Notes: generated from the letters alone by a model not told the origin. DNA of 64,000 nucleotides from Actinomycetospora termitidis (GCF_030286555.1 NZ_JASVWF010000001.1:1240001-1304000), one strand, 5' to 3'. Positions 55,571-63,622 are shown, counted from the stretch's first letter. A program made the numbers and translations.

Positions 55571-56848
55571 TCAGTCCTCGTCGTCCTCCGGGGCGTGCTC
55601 GCCGTTGAGCGAGATGTCGCGGCCGGAGGTCAGCGCCGGCTTGCGGTTGCTGCGGCGGGTGGCCGGACGCGGCGCCGGGCCCTGCTGCTGCCCGCCGGAA
55701 CCGAGGATGATCTCGGCGAACGTCGAGAGCGCCTCGTCGAGCTGGCCGGCCTGCCGGCGCTCGGACTCCTCGTTGGAGCGGTTGACCAGCGCGACGACGG
55801 CCTCGTGGTCGGGGCGGTTGACCAGCGTGCCGTCGAGCTTGTCCAGCGACGCCTCGAGCGAGGAGGCGAGCGAGGAGACCCGGTCGCGCAGGTTCGTCTC
55901 GACGCCGTCGACGCGGGCGGTCAGCCCGGTCAGGGACTTCCCGAGGTCGTCGGCGGTGCCCGCGAGCTTGGCGTCGACGCCGTCGATGCGGGTCCCGACG
56001 GTCGACTCGACCGTCTCGACCCGGCCGCCCAGCGAGCTCTCGACGCCCTCGACACGGTTGCCGAGGCCGTCCAGCCGCCCCGCGAGCTCCTCGAGCCGCG
56101 TCGTGAGCTCGCTCGCCGTCGTGCCGGCCGCGGTACGGGCCTCCTCGGCGTCGCCGTGCGCGGCCTGGCGGGAGGAGGCGATCTCCTCGGAGAGCGCGCG
56201 GGAGGTCTCGGAGAGCGCGCGCGAGGTCTCCTCGACCTGGCCGCGCAGCGTGGACTCGACGGCCTCCAGACGCTCCCGGACCGGGCCGGTGACCGCGGCG
56301 GGCATCCCGTCGAGGCGCATCTCGTGCCGGTCGAGGCGGTTGTCGAGGTCGTCGAGGCGCTTGTGCAGCCCGCCGATGCGGTCCTCGAGGCCGTCCATGC
56401 GGCCGGCCACGCCCTCGAAGCGGCCCGTGACGCCGTCGAGACGGCCGTCGAGCTGGGCGAACGGCGTCGCGAGCTTGTCGGCGACGCGGTCGACGATCCC
56501 CTCGACGAGCCGGGCGAGCGACGAGATCGCCGACTCCTGCGCGTCGAGCTTCGCGACCGTCTCGTCCAGCCGCTCGGCCAGCACGCTCATCTCGGTGCGG
56601 TCGGGCACCTCGGCGAGCCGCTTGCGGATCGCACCGAGGGCGTCGAGCGCGGCGAGCCGACCGTGGATCTCGTCGAGCGAGTCGAAGATCTGCTGCTGCT
56701 CGGAGTCCCTGACCTCGGCGGCCCGGACGAGCATGCTGCGCATCCGATCGAAGGACATGGTCTGGTTGGTGTCGATCACAGGAGCCACTCTCCGAGGGGA
56801 CACGGCCAGGTCGGACGACGACACAGGGTCGAGCTCGACGTCGGTCAT
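55571..56848 (-). CDS. Long coiled-coil protein, unknown function
   Basis: The product is 425 aa from ATG 56848. After ~45 residues nearly everything is predicted coiled coil with heptad-like repeats, e.g. LDGRLDGVTGRFEGVAGRMDGLEDRI and repeated (E/R)L-D-G-(L/V) units, interrupted by polar linkers. There is no membrane helix and no enzyme motif. The C-terminus is basic, then acidic (RPATRRSNRKPA, HAPEDDED). It looks like a scaffold or filament-forming protein, such as a polar-growth or division scaffold, but I do not recognise a family. It is transcribed with the same direction as the next gene upstream, 99 bp apart. Confidence 0.7.
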   Translation of the reverse strand: MTDVELDPVSSSDLAVSPRRVAPVIDTNQTMSFDRMRSMLVRAAEVRDSEQQQIFDSLDEIHGRLAALDALGAIRKRLAEVPDRTEMSVLAERLDETVAKLDAQESAISSLARLVEGIVDRVADKLATPFAQLDGRLDGVTGRFEGVAGRMDGLEDRIGGLHKRLDDLDNRLDRHEMRLDGMPAAVTGPVRERLEAVESTLRGQVEETSRALSETSRALSEEIASSRQAAHGDAEEARTAAGTTASELTTRLEELAGRLDGLGNRVEGVESSLGGRVETVESTVGTRIDGVDAKLAGTADDLGKSLTGLTARVDGVETNLRDRVSSLASSLEASLDKLDGTLVNRPDHEAVVALVNRSNEESERRQAGQLDEALSTFAEIILGSGGQQQGPAPRPATRRSNRKPALTSGRDISLNGEHAPEDDED

Positions 56849-56947
56849 CGAGGACGCAGGCTAGCCAGGGCGGATGACCCGATCGGACGCGCCCCCGTCA
56901 GCGCAGCGTCCGCGACACCGATGACGACGCCTCGTGCGCCACACGGG

Positions 56948-58312
56948 TCACGGGTGACGCAGCCGTCCCAGGAGTCGGTCCTCCAAGTCACGCCATCGGG
57001 CGGATTCACGCGTGAACGGCGGGCTCGGGGTGAGCCGGTTCGGGTCCGGGCGCAGGACGAAGGAGACCAACCACCCCAGCGACTCCGACGGCGCGAGCGC
57101 CTCCCGGGTCTCGGTGTCGCCCGCCCAGTCGGCGGCGTCGAGGACCAGTTCGACGGCGAGCTCGAGCTGCGACGGGTCGACCGCCTGCGGGCCCTCGAGC
57201 AGGTCCTCGCCGAGGCCGAGCAGGACGTAGCGGTTCTCCGGGGCGATCTCGACCTCCAGGTCCCCGCCCACGGCCGCCGTCAGGACGTCGGCCCAGGTGG
57301 AGACCTCCGCGAGGTCGTGACCGTCGGCGCCCTCGTCGGCGAGCCAGGTCCGCAGGGCCCGCGCGTTCGCGAACACCTCGATCCGGCCGTCGCGGCCGAG
57401 GAAGACCGGCTCGTCGTCGAGGAAGCACCGCAGGGTGATCACCTCGCCCTCGGGCGACAGGATCGAGATCGGGTCGATGCCGACCTCCTCCCAGAACCCG
57501 GGCTCGGGCTCCTCGGCCTCGTCGACGAGGTCGGTGCGCACCGACTCGCCCGCGGTGTCGGCGCGGACGTCGCCCGGGGCGTCGGCGAGCGGCCCGTCGA
57601 CGGCGGAGTCCTGCGGGTCGCTCACCACCGCCTCGGGATCGGCGGGGTGGTTCTCGGCGTCCTCCGCGCTGCCGGACTCCGCGTCCTCCGGATCGTCGAT
57701 CGGGGCGGGGGTCGCCGTCGCCCGCAGCTTCGCGGCGAGCTCGGTGTCCACCTCCGGGACGGTCACGAGGGAATCGAGGGCGTCGACGACCTCGTCCCAG
57801 CGTTCGGCCACGACGTCGGCGAGCTCGGCCCACCGGGCCTCGCCGTCGCGGCCGCCGAACACGGCCACGCCCTGCTGCAGCGCGGCGAAGGACTGCGTCG
57901 AGCCGAGGATCTCGAGGACGACGGTCAGGTCGCACACCTCGGCCAGCGACCGGGTCATCTCGGTGATCTCGGCGAGGTCGTCGACCGACCAGGTGTCGGG
58001 CTCCTCGGCGACGAGCTCGGGCACGCCGACGACGTCGTAGCGCTGGATGTCCTCGGGGGTCAGCTCGTCGACCGTGAGCCCGCCGACGACGGACCAGGCG
58101 GGATGGTCGACCAGGTCGTGCTCGAGCCCGTCGGCGTCACTGGTCCGGATCCACGCGGCGAGGTCGGCGGCGTCGGCGAAGGCGAACACGTGGTCGTCGT
58201 CGCCGAGGAACGCCTCCCACTCCTCGCCGTCCTCCCGCCAGCGCGGCGCCCAGAGGGTGACCAGGTCCCCACCCGTCAGTGCGAGGGTGATCGGGACGAT
58301 GTCCTGGGCCAC
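56948..58312 (-). CDS. Actinobacterial 'primosomal protein'-annotated family, function unknown
   Basis: The product is 454 aa, strongly acidic. The N-terminus (MAQDIVPITLALTGGDLVTL, then WAPRWREDGEEWEAFLGDDD) matches the actinobacterial family that databases often call 'primosomal protein', though I know no evidence for a primosome role. Two similar lobes are seen: N-terminal WEAFLGDDDHVFAFADAADLAAWIR and C-terminal EPVFLGRDGRIEVFANARALRTWLA, so it is an internal duplication with an acidic linker (residues ~200-270). No catalytic motif is visible. Divergent from the dehalogenase. Confidence 0.75.
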   Translation of the reverse strand: MAQDIVPITLALTGGDLVTLWAPRWREDGEEWEAFLGDDDHVFAFADAADLAAWIRTSDADGLEHDLVDHPAWSVVGGLTVDELTPEDIQRYDVVGVPELVAEEPDTWSVDDLAEITEMTRSLAEVCDLTVVLEILGSTQSFAALQQGVAVFGGRDGEARWAELADVVAERWDEVVDALDSLVTVPEVDTELAAKLRATATPAPIDDPEDAESGSAEDAENHPADPEAVVSDPQDSAVDGPLADAPGDVRADTAGESVRTDLVDEAEEPEPGFWEEVGIDPISILSPEGEVITLRCFLDDEPVFLGRDGRIEVFANARALRTWLADEGADGHDLAEVSTWADVLTAAVGGDLEVEIAPENRYVLLGLGEDLLEGPQAVDPSQLELAVELVLDAADWAGDTETREALAPSESLGWLVSFVLRPDPNRLTPSPPFTRESARWRDLEDRLLGRLRHP

Positions 58313-58457
58313 GGTCGGCCTCCGGTGCTCCTACGGGGTGATCACGTGCGGCGGCCACCCTAGGGGCCCGCGCGTGACCAGGCCGTTCGGGGATGCACCC
58401 GTCGGGGTCACGCGACGAGGCTCGCCCTGGGCCGCGGTGCCTGGCACCCTGCGCGGA

Positions 58458-59378
58458 GTGCGGCTGCTGCGGACCCCGGACGAGCGATTCGCCGGCCTCG
58501 CCGGCTTCGGCCACGAGCCCGTGTACGTGGAGGTCTCCGATCCCGACGGCGGGTCCCCGGTCCGGGTCGCGACCTACCGGGTCGGTCCCGACGGCGCCGG
58601 CCCGACGGTGCTGGTGCTGCACGGCGAGCCGACGTGGTCCTACCTGTACCGCTCCGTCCTCGACACGCTGGCGGGCGCCGGGGTGCGCGCCGTCGCCGTC
58701 GACCTGGTCGGGTTCGGCCGGTCGGACAAGCCGGCGGAGGTGGCCGACCACAGCTACGCCCGGCACGTCGCATGGGTGCGGGAGGCGGTCGTCGACGCCC
58801 TCGGCCTGGACGACCTCGTGCTGCTCGGGCAGGACTGGGGCGGGCTGATCGGCCTGCGTCTCGTGGCCGAGGCCCCGGAACGGTTCCGCGCCGTCGTCGC
58901 CGCCAACACCGGTCTGCCCACCGGCGACCACGACATGCCGGAGCCGTGGTGGCGGTTCCGGCGCGCGGTGGAGCGGGCGGAGTCGCTCGACGTCGGACGC
59001 CTGGTCGCCTCCGGGTGCGCCCGCGGGCTCGATCCGGCGGCGCGGGCGGCCTACGACGCGCCGTTCCCGGACGAGTCGTACAAGGCGGGTCCGCGGGCGA
59101 TGCCGCTGCTGGTGCCGACCCGGCCGGACGACCCCGAGACGGAGGCCAACCGCGCGGCCTGGGAGGCCCTCGGCCGCTACGCGCGACCGTTCCTCCTGGC
59201 GTTCTCCGACTCCGACCCGATAACCGGGCCGATGGCCCCCGTGCTGCGCGAGCACGTCCCGGGCGCCGTGGGCCTCGAGCACGCGGTGCTGCACGGGGCG
59301 GGGCACTTCCTCCAGGAGGACGCGGGCAGCGAACTGGCCTCGATCGTGGTCGGACTGGTCCGTGAGGTCGCTCGTTAG
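58458..59378 (+). CDS. Haloalkane dehalogenase (alpha/beta hydrolase)
   Basis: The product is 306 aa from GTG 58458 (MRLLRTPDERF, as in DhlA-like enzymes). HGEPTWSYLYR is the dehalogenase signature, with the first halide/oxyanion region. The nucleophile Asp lies in LGQDWGG, where the following Trp also binds halide. The acid is in SDSDPITG and the His in GAGHFLQED. All triad parts are present. It hydrolyses haloalkanes to alcohols; the substrate is unknown. It stands alone before the small secreted protein array, with no link apparent. Confidence 0.9.
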   Translation: MRLLRTPDERFAGLAGFGHEPVYVEVSDPDGGSPVRVATYRVGPDGAGPTVLVLHGEPTWSYLYRSVLDTLAGAGVRAVAVDLVGFGRSDKPAEVADHSYARHVAWVREAVVDALGLDDLVLLGQDWGGLIGLRLVAEAPERFRAVVAANTGLPTGDHDMPEPWWRFRRAVERAESLDVGRLVASGCARGLDPAARAAYDAPFPDESYKAGPRAMPLLVPTRPDDPETEANRAAWEALGRYARPFLLAFSDSDPITGPMAPVLREHVPGAVGLEHAVLHGAGHFLQEDAGSELASIVVGLVREVAR

Positions 59379-59446
59379 TGCTTTCGGGCTAGAGCTTAAG
59401 ACCGTTGCGCGGATGACGCTCGAACGAATGAAGTAACCGCGCGGGC

Positions 59447-59474
59447 CGTGACCCCCGATCGTCGCCCCCGTTGA
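59447..59474 (+). promoter_or_regulatory. BldN-like promoter motif, array gene 1
   Basis: CGTGAC (59447-59452), 16 bp, CGTTGA (59469-59474), 70 bp before the start codon. The streptomycete sigma-BldN consensus, as I recall it, is CGTAAC-N16-CGTTGA. Confidence 0.6.
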
Positions 59475-59544
59475 GGCCGTCGTGATGGCGCGGACCCGCG
59501 ACCAGCGGGCCGTTGGACACCTCAGATTCCATGGGGGAATGAAC

Positions 59545-59952
59545 GTGTCGATGTTCCGCAAGACCGTGCTGGCGACGGCGATCATCGGGGCCGGCCTCGG
59601 CTCGATGTCCGGTGCGGCCTTCGCCGGGGACGACCCGGGCGACGGCGGCCACCACGGCAGCCACGGCAAGCACTGGGACGACTCGTCGAAGGACGGCGGC
59701 TGCAGCAACAAGGTCTCCGCCGAGTCGAAGAACGGCGCCGGGGACACGCTGGGCGACACCACCGGTGGCGACCAGGACCTCTCGGCCTCGAACCTCTGCC
59801 ACATCCTCACCGGCAACGAGATCCTGTCGAACAACAACATCGCCCTGCCGGGCGGGTCGATCGTCAACGGCGACACGCTGACCAAGACCCTGACCCGCAC
59901 GTCGACCTCGGACGAGTCGACCACGACGACGACGGGCGTTCCGGCGACCTGA
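59545..59952 (+). CDS. Small secreted two-cysteine Asn-rich protein, array gene 1
   Basis: A 135-aa precursor. I take GTG 59545 rather than ATG 59539, because it gives proper spacing from GGGGGA and aligns with the paralogues. Signal peptide MSMFRKTVLATAIIGAGLG... ends in GAAFA. The mature part has a His/Gly/Asp-rich segment, then CSN, GDTLGDTTGGDQD, the second Cys in SNLCHIL exactly 31 residues after the first, GNEILSNNN and IVNGD, ending in a Thr/Ser tail. It belongs to a seven-member family in this window. It should be exported; function is unknown. It has its own BldN-like promoter and hairpin. Confidence 0.88.
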   Translation: MSMFRKTVLATAIIGAGLGSMSGAAFAGDDPGDGGHHGSHGKHWDDSSKDGGCSNKVSAESKNGAGDTLGDTTGGDQDLSASNLCHILTGNEILSNNNIALPGGSIVNGDTLTKTLTRTSTSDESTTTTTGVPAT

Positions 59953-59998
59953 TCCGCACCGACTGCGGGCAGGCAGTCAGCTCGACCCGCACGACCTT

Positions 59999-60044
59999 CG
60001 GGCCGGCACCCCCGGGAACACGTTCCCGCTCGGGTGCCGGCCCG
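59999..60044 (+). terminator. Hairpin after array gene 1
   Basis: CGGGCCGGCACCC and GGGTGCCGGCCCG, a 13-bp perfect stem, followed by TTGTCGTTT, 47 bp after the stop. Confidence 0.85.
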
Positions 60045-60140
60045 TTGTCGTTTCCTGCTCCGTTCGGGTGAAGTGATTCGTCGGATCCCCTGCTCAACAC
60101 TCGATCGTGAAGATCGTCGTCGCCCGGATCGTCACCTGGC

Positions 60141-60168
60141 CGTGACCTTCACTCGATCGAGGCGTTGA
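60141..60168 (+). promoter_or_regulatory. BldN-like promoter motif, array gene 2
   Basis: CGTGAC (60141-60146), exactly 16 bp, CGTTGA (60163-60168), 88 bp before GTG 60257. Confidence 0.6.
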
Positions 60169-60256
60169 AGTCACCGGGTCGTGATGCGTAGCCGTGTCGC
60201 GACGCACGGTGCGCGATCCGCGCGATCGTGCTCGACCACGAACCAGGGGAGAAAGA

Positions 60257-60622
60257 GTGTCTGCCTTCCGTAAGACCGTCCTGACGACCGCCATCATCGG
60301 CGCCGGCCTCGCGTCCACCTCGGGTGCCGCGTTCGCGTCCGAGCACCACGACGGCGGCCACGAGAAGGCCTCGTCCGGCTGCTCCAACCTCGTCAAGGCC
60401 GACAACTCGAACGGCACCGGCAAGGTGACCCTCGGCGGCGTCCTCGGCGGCAGCCAGAACGTGTCCCCGAGCAACGTCTGCGACAACTTCTCGGGCAACT
60501 CGTTCCTCAACGGCAACAACCTGGCCGGTGGGGACATCACCAACGGCGACACCGAGTCGGTGAGCATCAACAAGGCGGAGTCCACGAGCATCGTCAAGAC
60601 GATCACCGCGAGCATCCTCTAG
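60257..60622 (+). CDS. Small secreted two-cysteine Asn-rich protein, array gene 2
   Basis: A 121-aa precursor from GTG 60257 (GGGGAGAAAGA upstream). Signal peptide MSAFRKTVLTTAIIGAGLAS... cleaved after AFA. The mature part begins SEHHDGGHEK, then CSN, LGGVLGGSQNVSPSNVC (second Cys 32 residues after the first), GNSFLNGNN and ITNGD, ending in a Ser/Ile tail without the Thr run. Together with gene 3 it forms the GGSQNVSPSNVC subgroup; that segment recalls the chaplin segment ending NVCGN, but the overall match is weak. Confidence 0.88.
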   Translation: MSAFRKTVLTTAIIGAGLASTSGAAFASEHHDGGHEKASSGCSNLVKADNSNGTGKVTLGGVLGGSQNVSPSNVCDNFSGNSFLNGNNLAGGDITNGDTESVSINKAESTSIVKTITASIL

Positions 60623-60834
60623 AGCTCCCGCCGCGGCGACGTCGGCCGCCGGCCCGCTCCGACTCCCCCCGAGCGCCGGAGCGTCGATGGCCCCACGTCT
60701 CCGGCCCGGCCGGGCTCAGCCCCGGTCGGGCTGTCGCACGTTCCCGATCCGATGCCCGTCGGCAGCCGACTCCCATACGGCGCCCGGACACCCGTGATCG
60801 ACCCACTTCACTTCGCTCACCAGGAAGAGTGACC

Positions 60835-61233
60835 ATGTCGATGCTCCGCAAGACCGTCCTGACGACCGCCATCATCGGTGCGGGCCTCGCCTCCACCACG
60901 GGCGCCGCCTTCGCCGGCGACTGCCCGACCGACAGCGGCAAGAGCCACTCGTCGCACGACTCGCACGGCAAGTCCCACGAGGGCTCGAAGGGCGGCTGCT
61001 CCAACGCCGTCGACGCCCACAACTCGAACGGCTCCGGCGACATCCTCGGCGGCATCGTCACCGGCGGCTCGCAGAACGTCTCGCCGAGCAACGTGTGCGG
61101 GAACTTCAGCAACAACCAGTTCCTCAGCAACAACAACGTGTCCCTCTTCGGGAACGTGCACAACGGCGACACCAAGGAAGTCTCGAAGACCGACTCGAAG
61201 GTCAAGATCATCGACATCGCGAAGTCGTTCTAG
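60835..61233 (+). CDS. Small secreted two-cysteine Asn-rich protein, array gene 3
   Basis: A 132-aa precursor from ATG 60835; GTG 60829 is too close to AGGAAG to be the start. Signal peptide MSMLRKTVLTTAIIGAGLAS... ending GAAFA. The mature part has an extra Cys at its start (GDCPTDSG), a Ser/His/Lys-rich stretch, then CSN, TGGSQNVSPSNVCGN (Cys-Cys 32 apart), QFLSNNN and VHNGD, and a Lys-rich tail. It is closest to gene 2. It lacks the BldN-like motif seen before five of its paralogues, so its control differs. A strong hairpin follows. Confidence 0.88.
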   Translation: MSMLRKTVLTTAIIGAGLASTTGAAFAGDCPTDSGKSHSSHDSHGKSHEGSKGGCSNAVDAHNSNGSGDILGGIVTGGSQNVSPSNVCGNFSNNQFLSNNNVSLFGNVHNGDTKEVSKTDSKVKIIDIAKSF

Positions 61234-61257
61234 GCTGACGCCTGCACGACACCCTCG

Positions 61258-61294
61258 ACGGCCGGTCCGGAGTCACGCGCTCCGGGCCGGCCGT
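61258..61294 (+). terminator. Hairpin after array gene 3
   Basis: ACGGCCGGTCCGGAG and CTCCGGGCCGGCCGT, 15 bp with one G-T pair and a 7-nt loop, starting 25 bp after the stop. Confidence 0.85.
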
Positions 61295-61528
61295 TCGTCG
61301 TCTCAGGCGAAGATCCTGTTCCGCCGAGCGAGGTGGGGCGGGGACCGATCGGTCCGCTCCCCCTCGTCGGGATCTTGGGCCGCGGGGACACCTCGAGCGG
61401 GCCCTGGGGGCTGCCGCAGGGCCCGCCGAATAGCTCTGGGTGCCCGTTCGCCCGTGGGACCTCCCGTTGTCAGTGGCATCGCGCGCTCTCGTGGCTGCGC
61501 GATGCCACTGACGTCAGCGCCCGCCGGT

Positions 61529-61742
61529 GAGCCGCCGGCCGATCGACGGTGGCGTTCCACTCCCACCGCATGCGTGCAGGGCGCCATCGTCACCTCGCGA
61601 GCGGCGAGTGACCGGACGCTTCATTAGGACGCCCCGTCAGCAAGCCGCCGGGCCGGATCGACGATGGCGTTCCACTCCCACCGCATGCGTGCAGGGCGCC
61701 ATCGTGATCTCGCGAGCGGCGAGTGAGGGACCGGACGCTTCA
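61529..61742. repeat. Two-copy tandem repeat of about 95-100 bp, each holding a hairpin
   Basis: Copy 1 (61529-61623) and copy 2 (61642-61742) match closely over TCCACTCCCACCGCATGC and the stretch around CTCGCGAGCGGCGAGTGA; the offset is 115 bp. Each carries a hairpin, GACGGTGGCG/CGCCATCGTC in copy 1 and ACGATGGCG/CGCCATCGT in copy 2. It lies in the noncoding gap before array gene 4. It may be a duplicated terminator or protein-binding region. Confidence 0.75.
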
Positions 61743-61876
61743 CCTGAAGATCCCGGACGAGTGACGCAGTGTCATCGCCGCCACGATCGCCCCGCCGGGC
61801 CACCAGGGCAGACGAGGAACATCGTCGCAGGTCAGCGATTCGTTGCTCCACGAACGGGCGAAGGTCGTGACGGAGC

Positions 61877-61905
61877 CGTGACCTCGCTTCGTCCCCCCGC
61901 GTTGA
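61877..61905 (+). promoter_or_regulatory. BldN-like promoter motif, array gene 4
   Basis: CGTGAC (61877-61882), 17 bp, CGTTGA (61900-61905), 76 bp before ATG 61982. It is preceded by CGAACGGGCGAAGG, also seen before genes 6 and 7. Confidence 0.55.
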
Positions 61906-61981
61906 GCGGACTGTGACCGACCGGCGCACAGCGTCTCGCTGCGGCCGGACCGAGAGCTCCACGATTCGGGGGAATCCTGAG

Positions 61982-62341
61982 ATGCAGATGTTCCGCAAGG
62001 CCGCCGTCGCCACCGTCATCCTGGGCGCCGGGCTCGCCTCCACCGCGGGTGTCGCGATGGCCCACGAGCACCACGGCGACGCCGGCAAGAGCTGCTCCAA
62101 CGCCGCCGCGGCCAAGAGCAGCAACGGTGCCGACAAGACGCTGGGCGACACCACCGGTGGGGACCAGGACTTCGCCCTGGACAACACCTGCGACATCCTC
62201 AACGGCAACGAGATCCTGAGCGACAACAACGCCGCCACCGCTGGCACGATCACCAACGGCGACACCACGACGGTGGACGAGACCTCGACCGACACCTCCT
62301 CCTCCAGCATCGTCACGACCCTCACGGGCCTGCTGGGCTGA
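61982..62341 (+). CDS. Small secreted two-cysteine Asn-rich protein, array gene 4
   Basis: A 119-aa precursor from ATG 61982 (GGGGGAA 7 bp upstream). Signal peptide MQMFRKAAVATVILGAGLAS..., ending GVAMA. Mature start HEHHGDAGKSCSN, then LGDTTGGDQDF, second Cys 32 positions along (DNTCDILNGNEILSDNN), TITNGD and a Thr/Ser-rich tail. Very close to gene 6, so a recent duplication. The family is predicted to lie outside the cell. BldN-like promoter and own hairpin. Confidence 0.88.
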   Translation: MQMFRKAAVATVILGAGLASTAGVAMAHEHHGDAGKSCSNAAAAKSSNGADKTLGDTTGGDQDFALDNTCDILNGNEILSDNNAATAGTITNGDTTTVDETSTDTSSSSIVTTLTGLLG

Positions 62342-62358
62342 GCGAGCCTCCTCTCGTC

Positions 62359-62429
62359 GGGCCGGACCACCACGCACTGCCCCGGGTGCCCCCGGGGCTC
62401 AGCTCCCCAGCTGCGTGAGGGTCCGGCCC
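62359..62429 (+). terminator. Hairpin after array gene 4
   Basis: GGGCCGGACC (62359-62368) and GGTCCGGCCC (62420-62429) with an inner CCCCGGG/CCCGGGG stem; starts 17 bp after the stop and is followed by TTCGTCC. Confidence 0.7.
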
Positions 62430-62563
62430 TTCGTCCGTCCGTCACTCTTTCGGCGGGCCTTGCAAAAATCGCGTACAACGCCGCCGTGATGCGGCGATAC
62501 CCCTCACGAGACCGGAACGCGATCTGCTTTCCGGGCAGAGCCGGAACTCGTGGGGGAACAGTC

Positions 62564-62914
62564 ATGCAGAACATCCTCGGTCGTGCCGCCGTCGCCGCCG
62601 CCGTGGTCGGTGTGGGAATCGCCTCGACCGCCGGAATCGCGAGCGCGGCGCCGTCGGGATCGTGCTCGAACTCGGTCAAGGCCGTCTCGAAGACGTCGGT
62701 CGGTCGCACGCTGGGCAACGTCACCGGCGGGTCGCAGACCATCAACGTCTCGAACTCGTGCCACAACGGGAACGGCAACGTCTACGGCAGCGGGAACAAC
62801 ACCGCGTCCGGGGGCGGGACGATCCGCAACGGCGACCAGACCACGATCAACCGCACCATCACCCGGACCACGTCCATCGACGCGTTCTTCGGGCCGGGCT
62901 TCCCGTTCAACTGA
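62564..62914 (+). CDS. Small secreted two-cysteine Asn-rich protein, array gene 5 (divergent)
   Basis: A 116-aa precursor from ATG 62564 (GGGGGAA upstream). Signal peptide MQNILGRAAVAAAVVGVGIAS..., ending IASAA; it is less like the others. The mature part lacks the His-rich start, going directly to SCSN, then LGNVTGGSQTINVSNSC (Cys-Cys 31 apart), GNGNVYGSGNN and TIRNGD, and ends aromatic (FFGPGFPFN). It is the most divergent member and lacks the BldN-like motif. A canonical hairpin with a T-tract follows. Confidence 0.87.
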   Translation: MQNILGRAAVAAAVVGVGIASTAGIASAAPSGSCSNSVKAVSKTSVGRTLGNVTGGSQTINVSNSCHNGNGNVYGSGNNTASGGGTIRNGDQTTINRTITRTTSIDAFFGPGFPFN

Positions 62915-62928
62915 CCCACTGCACGACG

Positions 62929-62962
62929 ATGGCCGGTACCCGCACTCGCGGGTGCCGGCCAT
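62929..62962 (+). terminator. Rho-independent-type terminator after array gene 5
   Basis: ATGGCCGGTACCCGC and GCGGGTGCCGGCCAT, 15 bp with one G-T and a 4-nt loop, followed by TTCTCGTT. It is the clearest intrinsic terminator in the window. Confidence 0.9.
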
Positions 62963-62992
62963 TTCTCGTTCGGGCGAAACGCGCTCGGACTT

Positions 62993-63021
62993 CGTGACGG
63001 CGGGCGGCGCGGTCCCGTTGG
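62993..63021 (+). promoter_or_regulatory. BldN-like promoter motif, array gene 6 (one mismatch)
   Basis: CGTGAC (62993-62998), 17 bp, CGTTGG (63016-63021), 86 bp before ATG 63108, with CGGGCGAA upstream as before genes 4 and 7. Confidence 0.45.
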
Positions 63022-63107
63022 GCCGGACGATCCCGCCGTCCGCCCGGTGCCCCCGAGCGCCGCGGAGGCGGGGACGTCCGTACCGACGACCCGGGGGTTC
63101 CACCATC

Positions 63108-63449
63108 ATGTCCGTCTTCCGCAAGACCGTCCTGGCCAGCGCGATCCTGGGTGCCGGCCTCGCGTCGACCGCGGGCGTCGCGACCGCGCACGAGCACCAC
63201 GACGCGGGCAAGAGCTGCTCCAACGCCGCCGAGGCCGCCTCGAAGAACTCCTCGGGCAAGTCGCTCGGCGACACCACGGGTGGCGACCAGGACCTCGCGG
63301 CCTCGAACACCTGCGACATCCTCAACGGCAACCAGATCCTGAGCGACAACAACGCCGCGACCGCCGGCACGATCGTCAACGGCGACACGACCGACATCAC
63401 GCGCACCCGCACCAGCTCCGACACGAGCACCACGACGACGGCGAGCTGA
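63108..63449 (+). CDS. Small secreted two-cysteine Asn-rich protein, array gene 6
   Basis: A 113-aa precursor from ATG 63108. Signal peptide MSVFRKTVLASAILGAGLAS..., ending GVATA. Mature HEHHDAGKSCSN, LGDTTGGDQDL, SNTCDILNGNQILSDNN, TIVNGD and a Thr/Ser tail (SDTSTTTTAS). Closest to gene 4. The two Cys are 31 residues apart. BldN-like motif with one change in the -10 element, and a 14-bp hairpin after the stop. Confidence 0.88.
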   Translation: MSVFRKTVLASAILGAGLASTAGVATAHEHHDAGKSCSNAAEAASKNSSGKSLGDTTGGDQDLAASNTCDILNGNQILSDNNAATAGTIVNGDTTDITRTRTSSDTSTTTTAS

Positions 63450-63474
63450 CGCAGGTCCCCACCGCGCCACCCAC

Positions 63475-63517
63475 CGGGCCGGTGTCCGATCCCCACCGGG
63501 GGGCGGGCACCGGCCCG
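63475..63517 (+). terminator. Hairpin after array gene 6
   Basis: CGGGCCGGTGTCCG and CGGGCACCGGCCCG, 14 bp with one T-G, 26 bp after the stop. Confidence 0.85.
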
Positions 63518-63622
63518 TCGTCGTCGCACGGGAAGGGTGTCCGAGAAAAGCGTGGAGAAATAGGCCGAAAGCGCAGAGGTCTCGACGTGGAATTCACGAA
63601 CGGGCGAACGTCGTGATTGTCC

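Larger units (their letters stand above)
61234..61981. other. 748-bp noncoding region with hairpins and a tandem repeat
   Basis: No convincing gene is seen. It holds the terminator of array gene 3, a perfect 14-bp inverted repeat CAGTGGCATCGCGC/GCGCGATGCCACTG (61471-61484 and 61497-61510), a two-copy direct repeat (61529-61742), and the promoter of array gene 4. It is the largest gap in the window. A short minus-strand frame (61303-61593) overlaps these repeats and is not supported. Confidence 0.7.

Noticed and set aside
60623-60834. BldN-like promoter before array gene 3
   Set aside because: CGTCGA occurs at 60682, but no CGTRAC lies 16-17 bp upstream, so I do not call a promoter of this type there.
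61303-61593. 96-residue minus-strand frame in the noncoding island
   Set aside because: It runs through a perfect palindrome and part of a tandem repeat, has no ribosome site, and its product has no recognisable feature.
61529-61742. Possible CRISPR array
   Set aside because: There are only two long repeats of about 100 bp separated by about 19 bp, and no cas genes; they are a tandem duplication.
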